A stretch of 64,000 bases of DNA from Takakia lepidozioides (lineage: Eukaryota; Streptophyta; Takakiopsida; Takakiales; Takakiaceae), in assembly GCA_030704615.1 (NCBI GenBank), contig CM060734.1:19716001-19780000 (forward strand), given 5' to 3'. The notes beneath the pieces were generated by a model that was not told the DNA's origin, ran no database searches, and saw only the letters and a list, made by a program, of their open reading frames with translations. Below are positions 20,151 to 33,112 of the stretch, in pieces. The stretch's first letter is position 1. Every line of letters starts with the position of its first letter. Made by a program: the position numbers and the translations under genes.

Positions 20151-22838
20151 GGATGTCTGGTGGTAGAAATTGATCTACTGAGGGATTAGAGAGAGAGAGA
20201 TTAGTCGAGCATCATTATTTTGCAATTGCATAAGGCTGTCCCTGCGAACGAACCTTGAAACTGATTGGTCCTTCTTTTAGGGTCGATTATAGTTTTGATT
20301 CTACATCTTCAAAATAATTAATCATGGTAATCTCAGGTTGTCGCCCACATCATAAGAGAGTGTGTGATGGTAACTCAAGCAGGGCTAATAATTAATCATG
20401 GTAATCATTGATTAATCGCACGAAAAATCCCACGGTTTGAAGTTGGTGAACAAAGGTGTTGGGCCCCCTCCACAAGCAGCCCAAAAATAGCCTTAACAGC
20501 CCAAAAACTGTAATGATGGAGCTTATGGGATGACAAGGGACTGAGGAAAACTGAAAGGAAATAAACCAGACAGCCCCCTCCACAACCATGTGACAAAACC
20601 ACAGAAAGACACCCCCCTCCACAAGCAGCCCACAAAACCACTATGCCAGTGGAAGCAAGGAAACAAACCAATGGCGGAAGGCTCTAGACTTAGGCCCTTC
20701 TCCTATACTTTCATGACCAGATTCCTAACATGCATAGCGTGGAGGTCTTGGAGTTCTAGGGGGCAACAGTTCTGCTTCAAAAAAAGGCTAGCTGAACAAA
20801 GTGATATCAACTTACCTTGACATAATCAATTAGTTCGGGCTTTCCAGATTTCATCTAGAAAGCCCTTCACACAAACATCAATATGTTATGTGAGTTGCCC
20901 AACAAGTAGACCCCAACAGTGTCAGGGCTTTAGGCTCAGCCTCGAGGGTTTGAAGCCTGGGGGGGTGCACTCTTCATAAAAAGACCATATCACGTGCGTG
21001 CATCAGCCAATAAAAAATACCCCTGTATATAGCTTAATTCATGAATTTATTATATGTATATATATATTTAAGAATGTATTAAACCCCCTGAAGTATTTAT
21101 ATGAAAAAACATTTGAATAAATAACAACACCCTGCTGTATGTATTCATGTATTCATTCAAAATATAATAAACCCTTAAATCGTATTTACTGCACTTGGGC
21201 CACGACTACCAATTGATTTCAGGAATTATAGCCCAGTGCCCAATCCGGATCAGAGGCAGTATTTTGAAATAACCTCTTTTCCATACCCAGGGTCGATCTG
21301 TCGCAGCAGTGATATCCCCATCCTCTTGCCAAAAACCACTTCTTCGTTGCAACCAGGCCGGTATATTAGATCGCCTTAAATTTTTCACCGAAGTTGCGCA
21401 TGAGAGAACCAATCTGGCTCCCAGTGGCCGCTAGCTTTTGATCCTCATCTCCAATCTCGGCTGTCCGCCGTGTCTTCAATTTTTGACAGAACGTAACCGG
21501 TCATAGCTGGTCTGGTAAGCTATACATTCGACCAAACAAACAGTTACAGTATCCAACAGCCACTGACTTCGCCCTCTTCTTCCTTTTGCTTCATACGTAG
21601 CCATAGGGGTTTCGGCTGATCTGATCAGTATGAGCAGGTCGATTTGTCTAGCTCTGGCAGCCCGTTTGTTGTCTTTAAATCGCGGGTAGCATAGCAGAAA
21701 CAAGTAGTAAGTAAAATCCTAAGTCCATGTGCAAATCACAACTTGCAGTTCATAATCTCATCAGCGCAGCTCGGTCACCGTGGCTGTGATCCTTTTGTCG
21801 TGCTTTTCTTTTTCTAAGAGCGAGCATCCACTGCAACGTCCTAGCTAAGATCAACCTTAGTCAGTAGGTGCTCTATTTCCTTCAATGCTCTTGAGCCATA
21901 TCTACAGCTGATATGGCTTCAGGAAAAGTGCGCTTCAAAATAGCTTCCACAAGTGAACCACACACAAATGTACTTCACCAAAACTGACTCCAACACAGCC
22001 TTGTCTGGTCAAAACCCTGATATCTATCTTGGCTTTCTCGCTGCCGTGACATATGGTAGCAAGCTATGGCGACGGTGGTGGCTCTATCCCCTCCTGCAGC
22101 ATTATCTTTCAAGATCGCAGCCCACCGTGGCCAACCACTGGCAGCATCTTAATACTCTGCATCTTTTGTGCCCACATGCTCTTCTTCATTCAGCTCTCAG
22201 AACTTAAGCATTAAGCATTGGGGAAGGTTTCAACATGTTTCTACACCTGAATCATTGGCAGCTCCTGCCAACCTGCAATCAACGTTCAATGGTCTCCCAT
22301 GACCATTGAGTGCCTTACTACGACCTGTACCTTGGCTGGCCGACACTACCACATCTGTTCCAGCCTGAGTCTAGTGCAGCAGCTCCAACTACGATGCTCC
22401 AATTGCACCAACTGAACCTCCAAAATAGCGACCACATAGCCTCATCATAGCATAGACAACCCGAAATTTTTGAACCTGTAGGGAAGATCTGACTGCGGCT
22501 GTCAATATGCAACCCATGTTCATCAAGCTTTTCCATAAAGCTAGCATCAACTTTGTACAAGGAAAATCACTGCATCACGCAGCTCATCGTCATTACTATC
22601 CACCGCAAACTGCTCCCTCCCAGTGAAGGCTCCTCCATCGCGCACACCTTGCTCAATGAATCAATCGCAGGTTGCAGCTTTAATAGTGGACCTCATGAAC
22701 TGATTTATTGTCAACACTGACATTTGACCCAAAACAACCGGTACGACACTTCAAAATCGGCAGCTCCGTGGGCTCTTGAGCTTTGTGTGTCTCTATTGTC
22801 ACTATGATTCAAGTCACTAGCATATCATCCGCAACGAT
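20151..22838. other. 2.7 kb without a recognised gene
   Basis: No supported coding region. A 20 bp direct repeat (AATAATTAATCATGGTAATC) occurs at about 20309 and 20387. A CCCCCTCCACAA(G/C)-type motif occurs three times at about 20466, 20573 and 20607. Two minus-strand frames at 21206-21412 and 21476-21703 read smoothly but show no domain; whether they are exons of an unknown gene cannot be told. Confidence 0.35.
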
Positions 22839-24359
22839 CTCGCAGATGGTGAAGTTCTCACGTCCCTCCCAACTCCCCAGTTGAAGAGGAACATCAAACG
22901 CCAACCTTGTCGCCAACTGTGGTTCTCCTTTGGCAGAACGCACCTCAATAGAGGCCCCCACGTCACTTGTCGGGAGTCCCAACTTTCGCGCCGCCGCCGG
23001 CGTCATGAAGGAGTGCGACGCTCCTGTGTCCACCAACAACGACACTTAGTTCCGGATATATTTCCATCCACGAACAATAACTGCCTCCCTTTACGCAGGG
23101 CGCCAGTTTCCTGATACAACTCACAAGAATAGTTGCCTACCTTGCAAGTCCTGGCGACCACCGCTTCCACCAAGCGACTGATGGTATCTTCCGACAACTC
23201 CGTGGTTGCCCGAGTCATGTTCAATTGTCGAGGTTTTTTGCACTTCTTGGCCATGTGCCCGGGCTCCCCGCAATTGAAACACACTCCATCAAAGGTCGCC
23301 TTCTGTCAGCCATAAGCCGCTCCACCCGCTTTTCCTTTCGAAGCACCGGGTGCCGCCTTGACGTGTGAAGGCCCTCCCTTCGATTTCCACGTGCCATTGT
23401 CGCGGCGTGGCCTATCCCACTTCTTTTCCGGTCGGAAGGAGTCACCTTCCCGCCGGGTCTTCTTGTGTGTTCAGCTCCATACGGCCTTGTCTCTCACCCC
23501 CTAGGGACATCTGAGAAACATTCAGCCCTCTCAATTGCCTCGTTCAAAGTCTTAGGTGGCTTCTCCTCCAACTTCCGCCTAGCCCATGGGGCCAACCCCG
23601 CCACAAAGTTGAAGACCATTTCTGTTTCCGCCATATCCGCGACTTCGAGCAACAGCACATTGAAAGCCTGGACATATCCCCGAATGTCATTTGTTTGCTT
23701 CAAATTCCTCATCTTGTCCCGGGCAAGCCAGGACGCGTTGAGAGGCACAAACTGTCGCTTCATCAATTCCTTGAACCCACTCCAGTTCAAAGTTTCCGGA
23801 CTTGGACCTCGGTCGTGAAGGCGTTTCTGCCACCATTGTTGAGCATAGCCCCTCAAATAGGTGGGAGCCACTTCCACCCGATCCTCGTCACTCAACTTGG
23901 CCGCCCGGAAGTACTGCTCTAGCTCCAAGAGGCAGGTGTTGAGTGCCTTCCGATTTCGGACGCCCTCGAAGGTGCCGGGTTCCTTAGGCTTCACCTTAAA
24001 CTTTGCCTTAGCGGAAGTGGCATTAGCCGCCTTCAACATGTCTTTCAACGTCTCGCCAAACTGCGCCAACAACCCTTCCCAAAAAGCTGCCAGCATGGGA
24101 GACATCTGTTGGTCTGTCGGAGCTCTTATGGATTCCTCGGGCTCCGACTCCTCGGATTCCTCCCGCTCTTGAGCGGCCTCGTTTTCAGAAACCTGCGTCG
24201 CTTCCTCAAACGGCCGCTTCGGTGACACGTCGCCCCCCATCGGGCTCACCAGGATCATCATCTTTTGGGCCGTTCCGCTTTCGTTTTGGTTTGCCCGACC
24301 CCATGATATGGCCAATCCCAAGGACGATCGCGTACTGAACTCTAAGCTCTGATACCAAG
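22839..24359 (-). pseudogene. Truncated chromovirus copy: gag, zinc knuckle and protease fragment
   Basis: Nearly identical to 45860-47376 of the full element. On the minus strand: [10 protein letters not shown] start (near 24304); retrotransposon gag with [20 protein letters not shown]; zinc knuckle [14 protein letters not shown] (about 23240-23280); protease VDTGASHSF (about 23010-23040). Similarity stops abruptly at about 22839, so RT, RNase H, integrase, chromodomain and the other LTR are missing. Frameshifts near 24240 and 23490 break the gag. At 22885 the run of C is one base longer than in the full copy, which leaves this copy in frame there. The primer-binding site is intact next to the LTR. 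Confidence 0.85.
24346..24357 (-). promoter_or_regulatory. Primer-binding site of the truncated chromovirus (initiator tRNA-Met)
   Basis: On the minus strand TGGTATCAGAGC, complementary to the 3' end of plant initiator tRNA-Met, two bases after the LTR terminus. Same as in the full copy. Confidence 0.9.
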
Positions 24360-25085
24360 TGTCGCGCACCTCACTTCGGTAAGCTCCCCTTCAAGTCATA
24401 GTTCCTTGCTTTGATGCGCGCACCTGACTCCCAACCTGGCCCCGGGCCAACTTGGAGCTTCGGCTGCTCACCGGGACATAACGGTCCCCCTTCGCTTCCC
24501 ACTAAACCCTCCACCTATTTGGGCCTGGTGGAATTCCCTTTGGTAGATGGCAGTCCGGAACAGCTCCCCACTCTTTTGGTCGCTTTCCGGCTCGCTCGCT
24601 TACTCACTAGTTTTTGGTCACCAACGGGCTTGCACCGTTCTCGGGTCACTACTCCCCTTATATATACTTCTGTAGCTGTCCGCGGGGTTTCACAACCAGC
24701 CATGCCATTTTATGGCGAACCACCACGAAAACCCTCGACTCCCGGTGATGAGTCGCGGTGAGTCTTGGCCCACTCACCACGGCCCCTATGGACCGTGATG
24801 AGTCCCAAGACTCCCCACGACTCCTACCACGAGGTCTCCGCCCCCATGGTGAGTCCTATGCCACCCCCACTAAGTCCCGCTAAGCTACCACCACCCCTTG
24901 TGGAGCCACCCCCACCGCAACCCGGTGTGCGGGGCTCGACCTAGTGAGCGCCTCTGCCTCCTTGAGTGCCTTGGGCACTCAAGGGTGCTTCAGCCCCCCA
25001 TACCTATCGCTGCCGCTGCCCCCACCACAGGGGCAGCCCCTCATGTGTCCCGACCCCCCTGCCCTCAAGGCAAAGGGCCGCGACA
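24360..25085 (-). repeat. 5' LTR of the truncated chromovirus
   Basis: 726 bp, from TGTCGCGCACC to GGGCCGCGACA as written on the plus strand; about 97-98% alike to the LTRs at 41140-41862 and 47377-48101 by eye. It carries the same TATA-like ATATATA run near 24659-24666 on the minus strand. The partner LTR is absent from the window. Confidence 0.9.
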
Positions 25086-26150
25086 CCCAATGCTAGATAT
25101 CAGTTCCCAAATAGCTTCATTTTTTATTTATTTTTTCTATGCATCAAGTGGCTGCCTTGCAGTGGCTAGTGCGGGCTGCCTCATCCCTGAGGTTGACCTG
25201 CCAGGCTGCCCATGTCTCACAACCACCATTTCATCCTTCAAAAAACATCTACAAATGACTCTACAAAATCATGAAGCTCCTTCACCAGCCTCACTAGTCC
25301 CACGGCTCTTTGTAGGCCACCTGGAAAACGACGACTAACCTGACCAATGCTTTCTGTTGGCCCGTCAACATCTAAGTAGATGCAAACGGCTCATCGCACT
25401 TAGGTAGTGGTCACAGCAACAGCGTAACTACCTGCATGATGGTATTTTCATCTTTGCGGCTGAAGATGAAGGTCACAAACAGAGATAGAGCCGATAGGCT
25501 TATCGAGCCTCACCACCAGGCACTCTCAAAATGCTGCTCAATGGCTGCTCCACAATACAAACCCGTACTCCAACCGTTTGCCTCTGTTGCAAGTATCCAA
25601 TCGTCCTCATTCCAATACTTGAACTGAATATTTGAAATCGCGCGGGGCAGAAATTCTTTTGGGTATTTGAGATGCGATGGCCACACCACACTGTGTGCAA
25701 AGCTCTACAGTGTGTGGTTTTGAAGCCTTGGACAGCGGAACCATTGAACTTGAACTAAGAAAGTAGCTTACACATACACACCGGCTGTACGAATCTACAG
25801 ACCTGTATAATACAAAGTTATATTATAAAATAGTGCTAAAACAAACATCTTATCTAGCTTAGCATTACAAAACTAGATAGTCATCTCTTTCGAGTGATCT
25901 AAAAACTAAACTCACACTGTCTGATGACACAGAAACACAAAATACGACACAGTCACTCGTTAAAAATAAGAGTCGAGCCAAGGGCACCCCAAGCTATGGG
26001 GACTGTACCCCACAACATTCTACTCTCCCTCCATAAGTACACTCAGATGCTAGCAGCGAGAGAGCTCGGTCGTGCAGGCTCAACTCGAGAGAGATGAGCG
26101 GCACGACTGACGAGCTCGTGAATATCTTTTAAATTTATTCAAATATAATT
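25086..26150. other. Non-coding stretch
   Basis: No gene or element recognised on either strand. It separates the truncated chromovirus from the fold-back hairpin array. Confidence 0.4.
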
Positions 26151-27210
26151 GGGACCATCCATGTTGGCGGTCTCATATAATTTCAGAAGATTTAAAGTAA
26201 CTTGAGACTGTTAGTGCTGGCGGTCCCGTTATAATTAAAAAATATTTAAATTCAGGGCATCGACTAGTCCCGATTCTTAGAAATATATTTAATAAATCGA
26301 GACAGTCAACTCTAGTAGTCTCGAATTATCAAAAACAATATTTACTGAATACAAGTTGCTAGCTCTAACAGTTCCGAATTTGAAAAAATATTTTTAATGA
26401 ATCGGGATCGCTTCATGTGGCAGTTCCAATTTTTAATGAATTATGTAATAAATTTGGGACTACCAGCTTTAGCGGCCCCGAATTTTAAGAAATTAATTAA
26501 TAAATTCAAGACCGCCAGCTTTGGCGGTTCTAGTTTTTAATAAATATTTAATGAAAAATGACCACCAGCTCTTTACGCTCTTGATTTTTTCAAAAATATT
26601 TAATAAAATGGGACCGCCAGCTCCGATGATCCCGATTTTTTTTTATTTATTTAGGATAAAATCGGGTGTGCCAGAGCTAGCGGTCCCAATTTTTTTGTAT
26701 TTTATTTATATATTAAAAACTAGGACCATCAACTTCAGCGTTCCTGATTTTATCTTTTAAAAACCATTAAAAAATAAACAAAAATTAGGACCGTCACCTC
26801 TGGCGGTCCCAATTTTATCCAGAGTAATAAGTTCTAAATAATAATATTAAAAAAATTGGGACACAAGCTGTAACGGTCCTGATTTTATCTCAAGAAAATA
26901 AAAATAAAAATAAAAATTGGGACTGCCAAAGCTGACGATCCCGTTTTATTATATATTCTTTTAAAAATTGGGACCGCCAAAGTTGGTGGTCCCAAATTCA
27001 TTAAATAATTTTTTGAAATCGGAACCATCAGAATTGGCGGTTCCGATTTATCAAATATTTTCTTGAACAGTTTGGACCGATATCTTTTCAGAAATCGGGA
27101 CCGCCTCATCTGGCGATCCCTATTTATAAAATATTTTGCTAAAAATTGGGACCGCCTAAGCTGGCAGTCCCGATTTATTAAATATTAATTTTTAAATTTG
27201 GAACCGTTAT
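26151..27210. repeat. Fold-back array of GGGACCGCCA hairpins
   Basis: About 17 imperfect hairpins of the form GGGACCGCCA-loop-TGGCGGTCCC, each followed by an AT-rich linker, about 55-70 bp apart. In the left half (26151 to about 26780) the loop reads GCTT-like and linkers run ...TTTAATAAATT before each hairpin. In the right half (26919 to 27171) the loop reads AAGC-like and linkers run the reverse way (CCCAAATTCATTAAATAATTTTTTGAAATCGG). So the two halves are inverted relative to each other, as in a fold-back element or a non-autonomous DNA transposon made of two subterminal arrays. No TIR or target duplication was identified. Confidence 0.8.
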
Positions 27211-27416
27211 ATGCGTATATAGGTACAGTTTTATTTCTTCATACAATATTTTTATGGGTTTTTAGTCTTGTAATTGTCTTCCAAGTCTTAATTTGTTGAG
27301 AATGGAATCTAAACTCTTTTTTGTCGGTAGGATTTAGATATTGTATGTATCCGCCACTAGCGCATCATAGAGGCCAAATGTACTTGATAGTACTATAGGG
27401 ATGACGGAGGCATTCC

Positions 27417-27915
27417 TCAATCTCCAAGTAATCTTCTAATGCACAACCAAACAACATCAATAAGACATTTGTGACCCAGAAATATGGTGGCTTCATCGAA
27501 TAATTTTCGGATAATAGGAAGCGGATAATGGAAATTAAGGTCGTCATCGACGATTCGGCACAAGAGACAACACCCCAAGTATGCTACCTGCCAAACAAGA
27601 TAAGTCTCTAGTGATGATTGCACATTTAGATACCCCAAGAACGGGGGTTGACAACACCCAAGCCAACGCGTGAAGAATGAAGAAATTAGCGCCGTAAGAG
27701 CTTTCTTCCCCCAACGGCTCTACCTTGGCCGAGATCCAATATCCCATATATTCTTCGGTGACGTCAAGGATACAACTTCGCATCAACCTACAAATGACAA
27801 CTGAATCTTCCGTGTGTACTTTGTCGGATTGAGTCCCCGAAATGACGCGGTAAAGGCCGGTAACACGTGCCTCAAATGTAAGAGCGAAGCGATGAGCTTC
27901 CATCTGGGTGGCCAT
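27417..27915 (-). CDS. Uncharacterised open frames, possibly two exons
   Basis: A 123-codon frame (27915 to 27544) reads MATQMEAHRFALTFEARVTG and later VICRLMRSCILDVTEEYMGY, with no known domain; a second frame (27638 to 27417) continues on the same strand. A possible junction, TTGGCAG|GTAGCAT, lies near 27590. Codon use looks protein-like, but nothing identifies the product. It lies between the fold-back array and the Athila/Tat-like LTR. It could be a gene fragment captured near these elements. Confidence 0.25.
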
Positions 27916-28199
27916 ACTGCATCTCCATAAGTGTCATGGCGTTAGTAACCCAAGAAAAATTTAACAAAAACCTACCATGCAAGGGGGTTTCAGTCCTTAC
28001 TAGCATGTGGCTCTTGAATCTCAGTAGAATGGATTTGACTCATAAACAAAATGTAAAGCAAAGCATAAAAAAGACGAGGATGAGAACAAATAACATTACT
28101 TCATGCATAAAAATGTCGGAAGATCATAACTATTTACTCACCTCCCGCCAGACACACCATTTATATGATGAGCCCTTGACGCAGGTGGCAGGGGTGACG

Positions 28200-29255
28200 A
28201 CATAATTAGCTAAGGGGGTCGTGGTAAGTCGCAGTATGGGTTTGGCTCGAGGAAGCGTCCACCCGGCTGTGGTTAGTGCAGGGGATCAAGGTTTTACACC
28301 AGCATTATCAACAATTGTTAGAGGGCTGTTTGGGACTTAGACGCTTTTACGGGTTCTGTGGGGTACCCTTAATTTTTGCGCAGACTTACGGATGGTAGAC
28401 TGAGACCAACAGGAGCCTTAGGGGTGACAGGCGCATGCTTTAGAGGGGGGTAGACAGCCCGACACAGTCTATCACGGCCAGACACAGTCTGACACAGCCC
28501 GACATGTCACAGCAGGCCACACAGCACAGCCACAGTCATCACAGCCAGACACAGTTTGACACAGCTCGACACAGCTTCGCACAGCCAGTCACAACCCGAC
28601 ACAGCTTTACACAGCCAGTCACAGCTCGGCACAGCCTGTCACAGCGTACATGAGGAACGGTTATCATTGACAGGGAACGACTGTGTGGAAACGACATCTG
28701 CAGAGGGAACGTGTTACTTCAGGGGTGACGGTTAGTTAGTTAGGTGGTTAGAACAGCTTGCGGGTAGATTAGGCAGGGTGACAACATGAAGGGGATCACT
28801 GGGTCAGGGGAGGAGGAGACGAAACGGAGAGCGGAAACAGTGAAGATGAGATGATGACTTGATTGAGGCTTAATTCATGTAAGCTGTAGAATCATACAGT
28901 AGGGTAGATTGGGGACACCATGGCATAGGCCTGATACTTGATTAATCTTAATCTGATACTTATTCGATACAATCATACTGTGTAGAGAGACATGAGAGAA
29001 GTTGTGGAACGAATGCATGATTAATTGGAACTTAGTAGATACTGAAGCAATCTGATGCTTCAGTATACACTGTAAGATAAATTGATAACATGAAGGCAAG
29101 AAGGAATACAAATAGGAAGTACAACCATGATTCACTAACTGTAGGTCATGACTGATTGTTCTGAGCAGACTGAGTGCTTAGAGATATCCAACTCTTCTAT
29201 CTTGGAGTTTCCACCTCGGATAGCAAAGGGATGGGTGAGTAAAAGCCGCTCGACA
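28200..29255 (+). repeat. Probable 5' LTR of the Athila/Tat-like element
   Basis: The right edge is set by CGACA followed by TT and a primer-binding site. The left edge is not determined; a TG at about 28190-28200 is only a guess. No second copy is in the window to prove it. It contains a CACAG-rich minisatellite (28452-28650). Confidence 0.4.
28452..28650 (+). repeat. CACAGCCxGACACAG minisatellite
   Basis: About 15 short imperfect repeats of the type CACAGCCCGACACAG, CACAGCCAGTCACAG. The same motif recurs in the extra coding region at 35955-36075. Confidence 0.85.
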
Positions 29256-29257
29256 TT

Positions 29258-29275
29258 TGGCGACCATACTGGGGA
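29258..29275 (+). promoter_or_regulatory. Primer-binding site of the Athila/Tat-like element
   Basis: TGGCGACCATACTGGGGA, two bases after the LTR end CA. Its complement ends ...GGTCGCCA, a plausible tRNA 3' end, and TGGCGxCC...GGGGA primer sites are common in plant gypsy elements of the Athila/Tat branch. The exact tRNA was not identified. Confidence 0.6.
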
Positions 29276-31260
29276 TCTGGGTCATGAACAACCAGATGTG
29301 ACAGGCATCTGGTGGGATCATGGTGGTTGGAGAATTAAAGAATTTGATGTGAATCAAATTCCCTGTGGAACTGAGAATGAAAGATTGTCCAAACAATTCT
29401 TTCAGAGGTTCTTGGAATTGCCAGACAGTTGTAAAGAAAACATTCTTAAGAGAGTACATGATGCTGATCCTGAGTGGGGTCTGGAGAAAGGAGTGATAAA
29501 GATTTATCAAGTGGCCTGTAGAGGAAGAGCACGGTGGTTACCAACACTGGTTTATGTGATAGCATTGCTATCCATAAAGCGAGTAGAGTTTGAAGGGTGG
29601 GAGGAAAGGAAAGTGAATGTTTATACTCATATGCATGAAGAGCTTGTACTGGTAAAGAATTGGATTCCTAAGATATTCTGTGGATCAAACTCACACCAAG
29701 AACAGCTTTTCAGACTTGTTTGCCATATGGTTATATGGTAACGGAGACTTCTAGTATAGCCAGGGGTGCATTGAAGCTTGAAAGAAATCCAGGCATATAC
29801 GAGAGATACTACAGGAGAGAGTTTTGGTTATTGCCTCATTGAAGATATGAAAGACATGAGACATGAGTGATGAAAGAGAAGCTAGACTCCAGAGATATTC
29901 AGCAAAGAGGGAAAGTTATCTGAAAGATAATTATTCATATCTTTGGGAGAAAAGAATAAACATAGGGGAATCATCTGGACCTCTCACACCATTAAGATCA
30001 TAAAGTACATCACCCATACCGGAAGAACTAGAGTTGGATGCTACTCCTTCTTATTCTTTGCCAGAAAGATTAAGGGAATTGGTACAGGAAGAAGATCAAC
30101 CACGAGGTGAAAGATCTGAGGTACATCCTGGATAAAAGATTTGACAAAAATCTTTGATAAGAGTTGGCATGGAACACCAAAAGCAGGAACTCCAGTTTCT
30201 GAAACGGAAGATGAAGAAGGAGGAGAGGATGTGGCAGAGCCAACGGAGAGTTCAGGCTCTCCAACACCAATGCAATTGAGTTACATGAGTGAAGAAGAAA
30301 AAACAGAACTTGGAAGATGAAAATAGAGAGAAGAAATTGGAAGTAGAAGAGTATGAAGAAGGAGACCCAACAGCTGAGGTTGAGACTACAACCAGGACAT
30401 CCCAACCTGTTGGACTTGGATCAAGTGGAGCACTTGGATCACAGGCCAACAAAGGTGTCGGCTCAGGGGGATCAGGCGGGCAGCCTGGATCTGGCTCTGG
30501 GGGACAAGGAGTGTGGGAAGTAGTGCAACTGGAGCTGGGAATACTGTGAATATAGTGGGGCCAGAAGCAGGGAGTGCTCAGGGGCCAGCACTTGGTGGAA
30601 GTTCCACCACAACTACAACAGGTCCTCAAGGACCAGCACCAGGAGGGGGGCCAGCACCTGTCAGTGGGCAGGGGGTAGGGCCACAGATGGCGTTACAACC
30701 AACACGGGCAAAACCACATTTTCCAATATATTCAGGGAAAAGGGGATCCTGATGTACACATTAGCCAATCTGAGCATATGTGTATTGTGAACAATGAGAA
30801 TGGTGATGATGCCAAATGAGACTGTTTCCTTGTTCACTTATAAGAAAGCAAGTGAATGGTATGCAAGATTCCCTGATAATCATTTCCTAACCTGGAATGG
30901 CTTAGTACAGCATTCCGAAATAGGTTCAGGACAAGCAAAACTGAGGATGAAGTGTATGGAAGTTTACAACAGTTAAAGCAAAAGAAGCATGAAACTGTTG
31001 AGGAGTACATGGAAAAGATGGAATTGATGATGAAAAGCTGGCTGTTGTACCAGCACCAGGGTTACAGAAGACCTGGTTTGTGAGTGGACTAAGACCAGAG
31101 TTGCAAAAGAAAGTGGATATGCTACCCCATAATACAGTGGAGGAGGCATTTGAAACAGCTAACAGAATTGAGCAATTGGGAATGCTCAGGAGAGAGAAAA
31201 GGGATGATGAGGACTCTGAGGATGAGTCAGATGAGGAAGAAGAGCAAGAGCTCAAGAGGA
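29276..31260 (+). pseudogene. Gag of the Athila/Tat-like element, N-terminal and capsid parts, frameshifted
   Basis: The first frame (to 29741) reads WRIKEFDVNQIPCGTE, FLELPDSCKENILKRVHDAD and RARWLPTLVYVIALLS, with no known domain but in gag position. A Gly/Ser/Pro-rich linker (about 30370-30690) leads to HFPIYSGKRG (about 30717), the usual start of the retrotransposon gag domain, then KKASEWYARFPDN and FLTWNGLVQ (about 30840-30905), and MSGLRPELQKKVDMLPHNTVE (about 31080). A Lys/Glu-rich segment follows. At least four frame changes. Confidence 0.65.
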
Positions 31261-31279
31261 AGAGTAAGAGAAGGAAAAG

Positions 31280-31800
31280 TTGAAGAGGGATAACTATGAG
31301 AAAAGATTAGAAGAAATCTTGAAGAAGTATGCCACAGAGGCTGCAACACATTGGAGGAAGGGTGTTTGGTGTGCAAAATGCCAGAATGAAGGCCATACCA
31401 CCACTGAATGCCACATGAAGGAGAAACACTGTACTATCTGTAAAATGGATAACCATTCTACTGAGAATTGTTATTACAACAGAAGGACAGCTGCAAGAGA
31501 ACCTAGGCAAGTAAGGGTGCATCAAGTGCAGCCCCAGCCAAGAAGAAACAATGATCAGGACCACTATGGTAGGCCTGGTGGTTATAACAATGGTATGGAA
31601 GGGAGAGGTAATCCAAGAGGGAATTACCAAGGAATTCCAGAGGCAACTATCAGGGTAATCCAAGGGGGAATTACCAGCCAGGGAATCAGGATTAGAAATA
31701 ATCCCAGCAGACCAAGGGCGAGGACCCAATGGTGAAGAACTGTGTTACTATTGTAATCAGGCAGGACATCGCAAGGCAGCCTGTCCATTCTGGATCAGAC
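31280..31800 (+). pseudogene. Gag nucleocapsid part with three CCHC zinc knuckles
   Basis: CAKCQNEGHTTTEC (31372-31411), CTICKMDNHSTENC (about 31431-31473) and, after a frame change, CYYCNQAGHRKAAC (about 31741-31785); all fit Cx2Cx4Hx4C, the RNA-binding knuckle of nucleocapsid proteins. Between them lies a Gly/Arg/Asn/Pro-rich stretch with repeated GNYQG/GNPRG-type words. Confidence 0.8.
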
Positions 31801-32059
31801 ACCAGAATGAGATGAGAGCTCCTGTGAATGAGGGCCCAGTGGTGGCAGCTCACATGGTTAGGCCATGTGTTGTACCAGAAGTAAGTACAATGATAGTAAC
31901 CAAAGCAAAGCTAAATAATACCTCCAGTAGATGAGGAAGATGATGATAATGAAGATGGCGTGATGTGCCTGAAGATGATGAGGCTTGGAGAGATGAGAAG
32001 GAACTGCACAAGGAAGTGGCAGATACCATAAGGGAAATGCAGAAGAGTACTGATATCCT

Positions 32060-32880
32060 ATGGCAGATTCCTCTGATTCTGAAAGAGAAGAGGAAGTGAG
32101 TGAGGATGAAGGGAAGAAAGAAGCTGCAGAAATGCAGAGTAATGAAGGGACTTTGGCTGAAGTAATATGCCAGTCCAAAGCGGAGATTACCATTGGACAG
32201 CTATTGGCTGTGGCACCTCATTGTAGGCACAGGCTGTATCAAGCAATCAATCAGATTGCCCATGTGACAGGGAACACAGACCTGAACAGCAAGGTGACCA
32301 GTTATAATGTGAAGCCGGAAGGGCGAAACAGTCATGGACTTTGATGATTCTATGCCAGTAATCCAATTGAGAATTGGAAGCACAGACTTGACTGATGTAC
32401 TGATAGATGGAGGCTCTGGAGTGAATATCATGACAGACCAATTAAGGCAGAAGCTTGGTCTAAGTAACATGAAACCAGCCCCATTCACAGTAACAATGGC
32501 AGATCAAAGAAGTGTTCAGCCATTGGTTGATAAGAGGAGTTAAGATACAGATTCAAAAGATGATCTTTAAGATCACAGTGACTGTGTTGAAAATGGATGA
32601 TGTCATGGAAGCTTACTCCTTATTGCTGGGTCGACCATGGCTGAAACAGGCCAGGGTATTCCATGACTGGAATTCCCAGTTACTAACTGTGCATGATGGG
32701 AAGCACAAGATACAAATCACCACTAAGAAATCTAGTAGACTACCTGCTACGAGAAGACCTCGAGGGGTCAGAGAGTATGACTGGAGGGGAGGACTTGATG
32801 AGGAGCAGGAAGCTACCCTGTTCGCTGCACACCCAGAGTGGGAGCAGGTTGCAGAATGCAACTGGAAGGCCTAAGTTGTT
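32060..32880 (+). pseudogene. Retroviral-type aspartic protease region
   Basis: The frame at 32334-32543 reads MPVIQLRIGSTDLTDVLIDG, then GSGVNIMTDQLRQKLGL. DGGSG (about 32403-32417) replaces the more usual DTGA/DSGA, as in Tat-type proteases. A frame shift then leads to VMEAYSLLLGRPWLKQA (about 32605-32655), the conserved ILGRPWL block ending the protease. An acidic linker (DSEREEEVSEDEG) precedes. Confidence 0.75.
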
Positions 32881-33112
32881 TAAAAGGTATCTGCTGTGGT
32901 GTAGTAACAGCAACACCAATTGAGGGAAACAAGCAGTTACCCACCACATTTCTATGAAGAAAGAGAGGGAGAAATGGAAATCCTAGAAGAACAGCCACTG
33001 TGAGTTTACAGGATGAAGTAGTGACTGGTTGGACAATCACAGCTGATGAGCAGGTGAGAGAAGTGAATGTGGGAACTGAGGAGGAACCGAGAATGGTGAA
33101 AGTAGGGGCTGA

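Noticed and set aside
20405-20671. Minus-strand frames with repeated CGGGCL words
   Set aside because: Translation of a short direct repeat (CCCCCTCCACAA); no coding evidence.
24411-25338. Proline/arginine-rich frames in the LTR (also at 41300-42025 and 47538-48143)
   Set aside because: They repeat in all three LTR copies and follow LTR composition; retroelement coding sequence is on the other strand.
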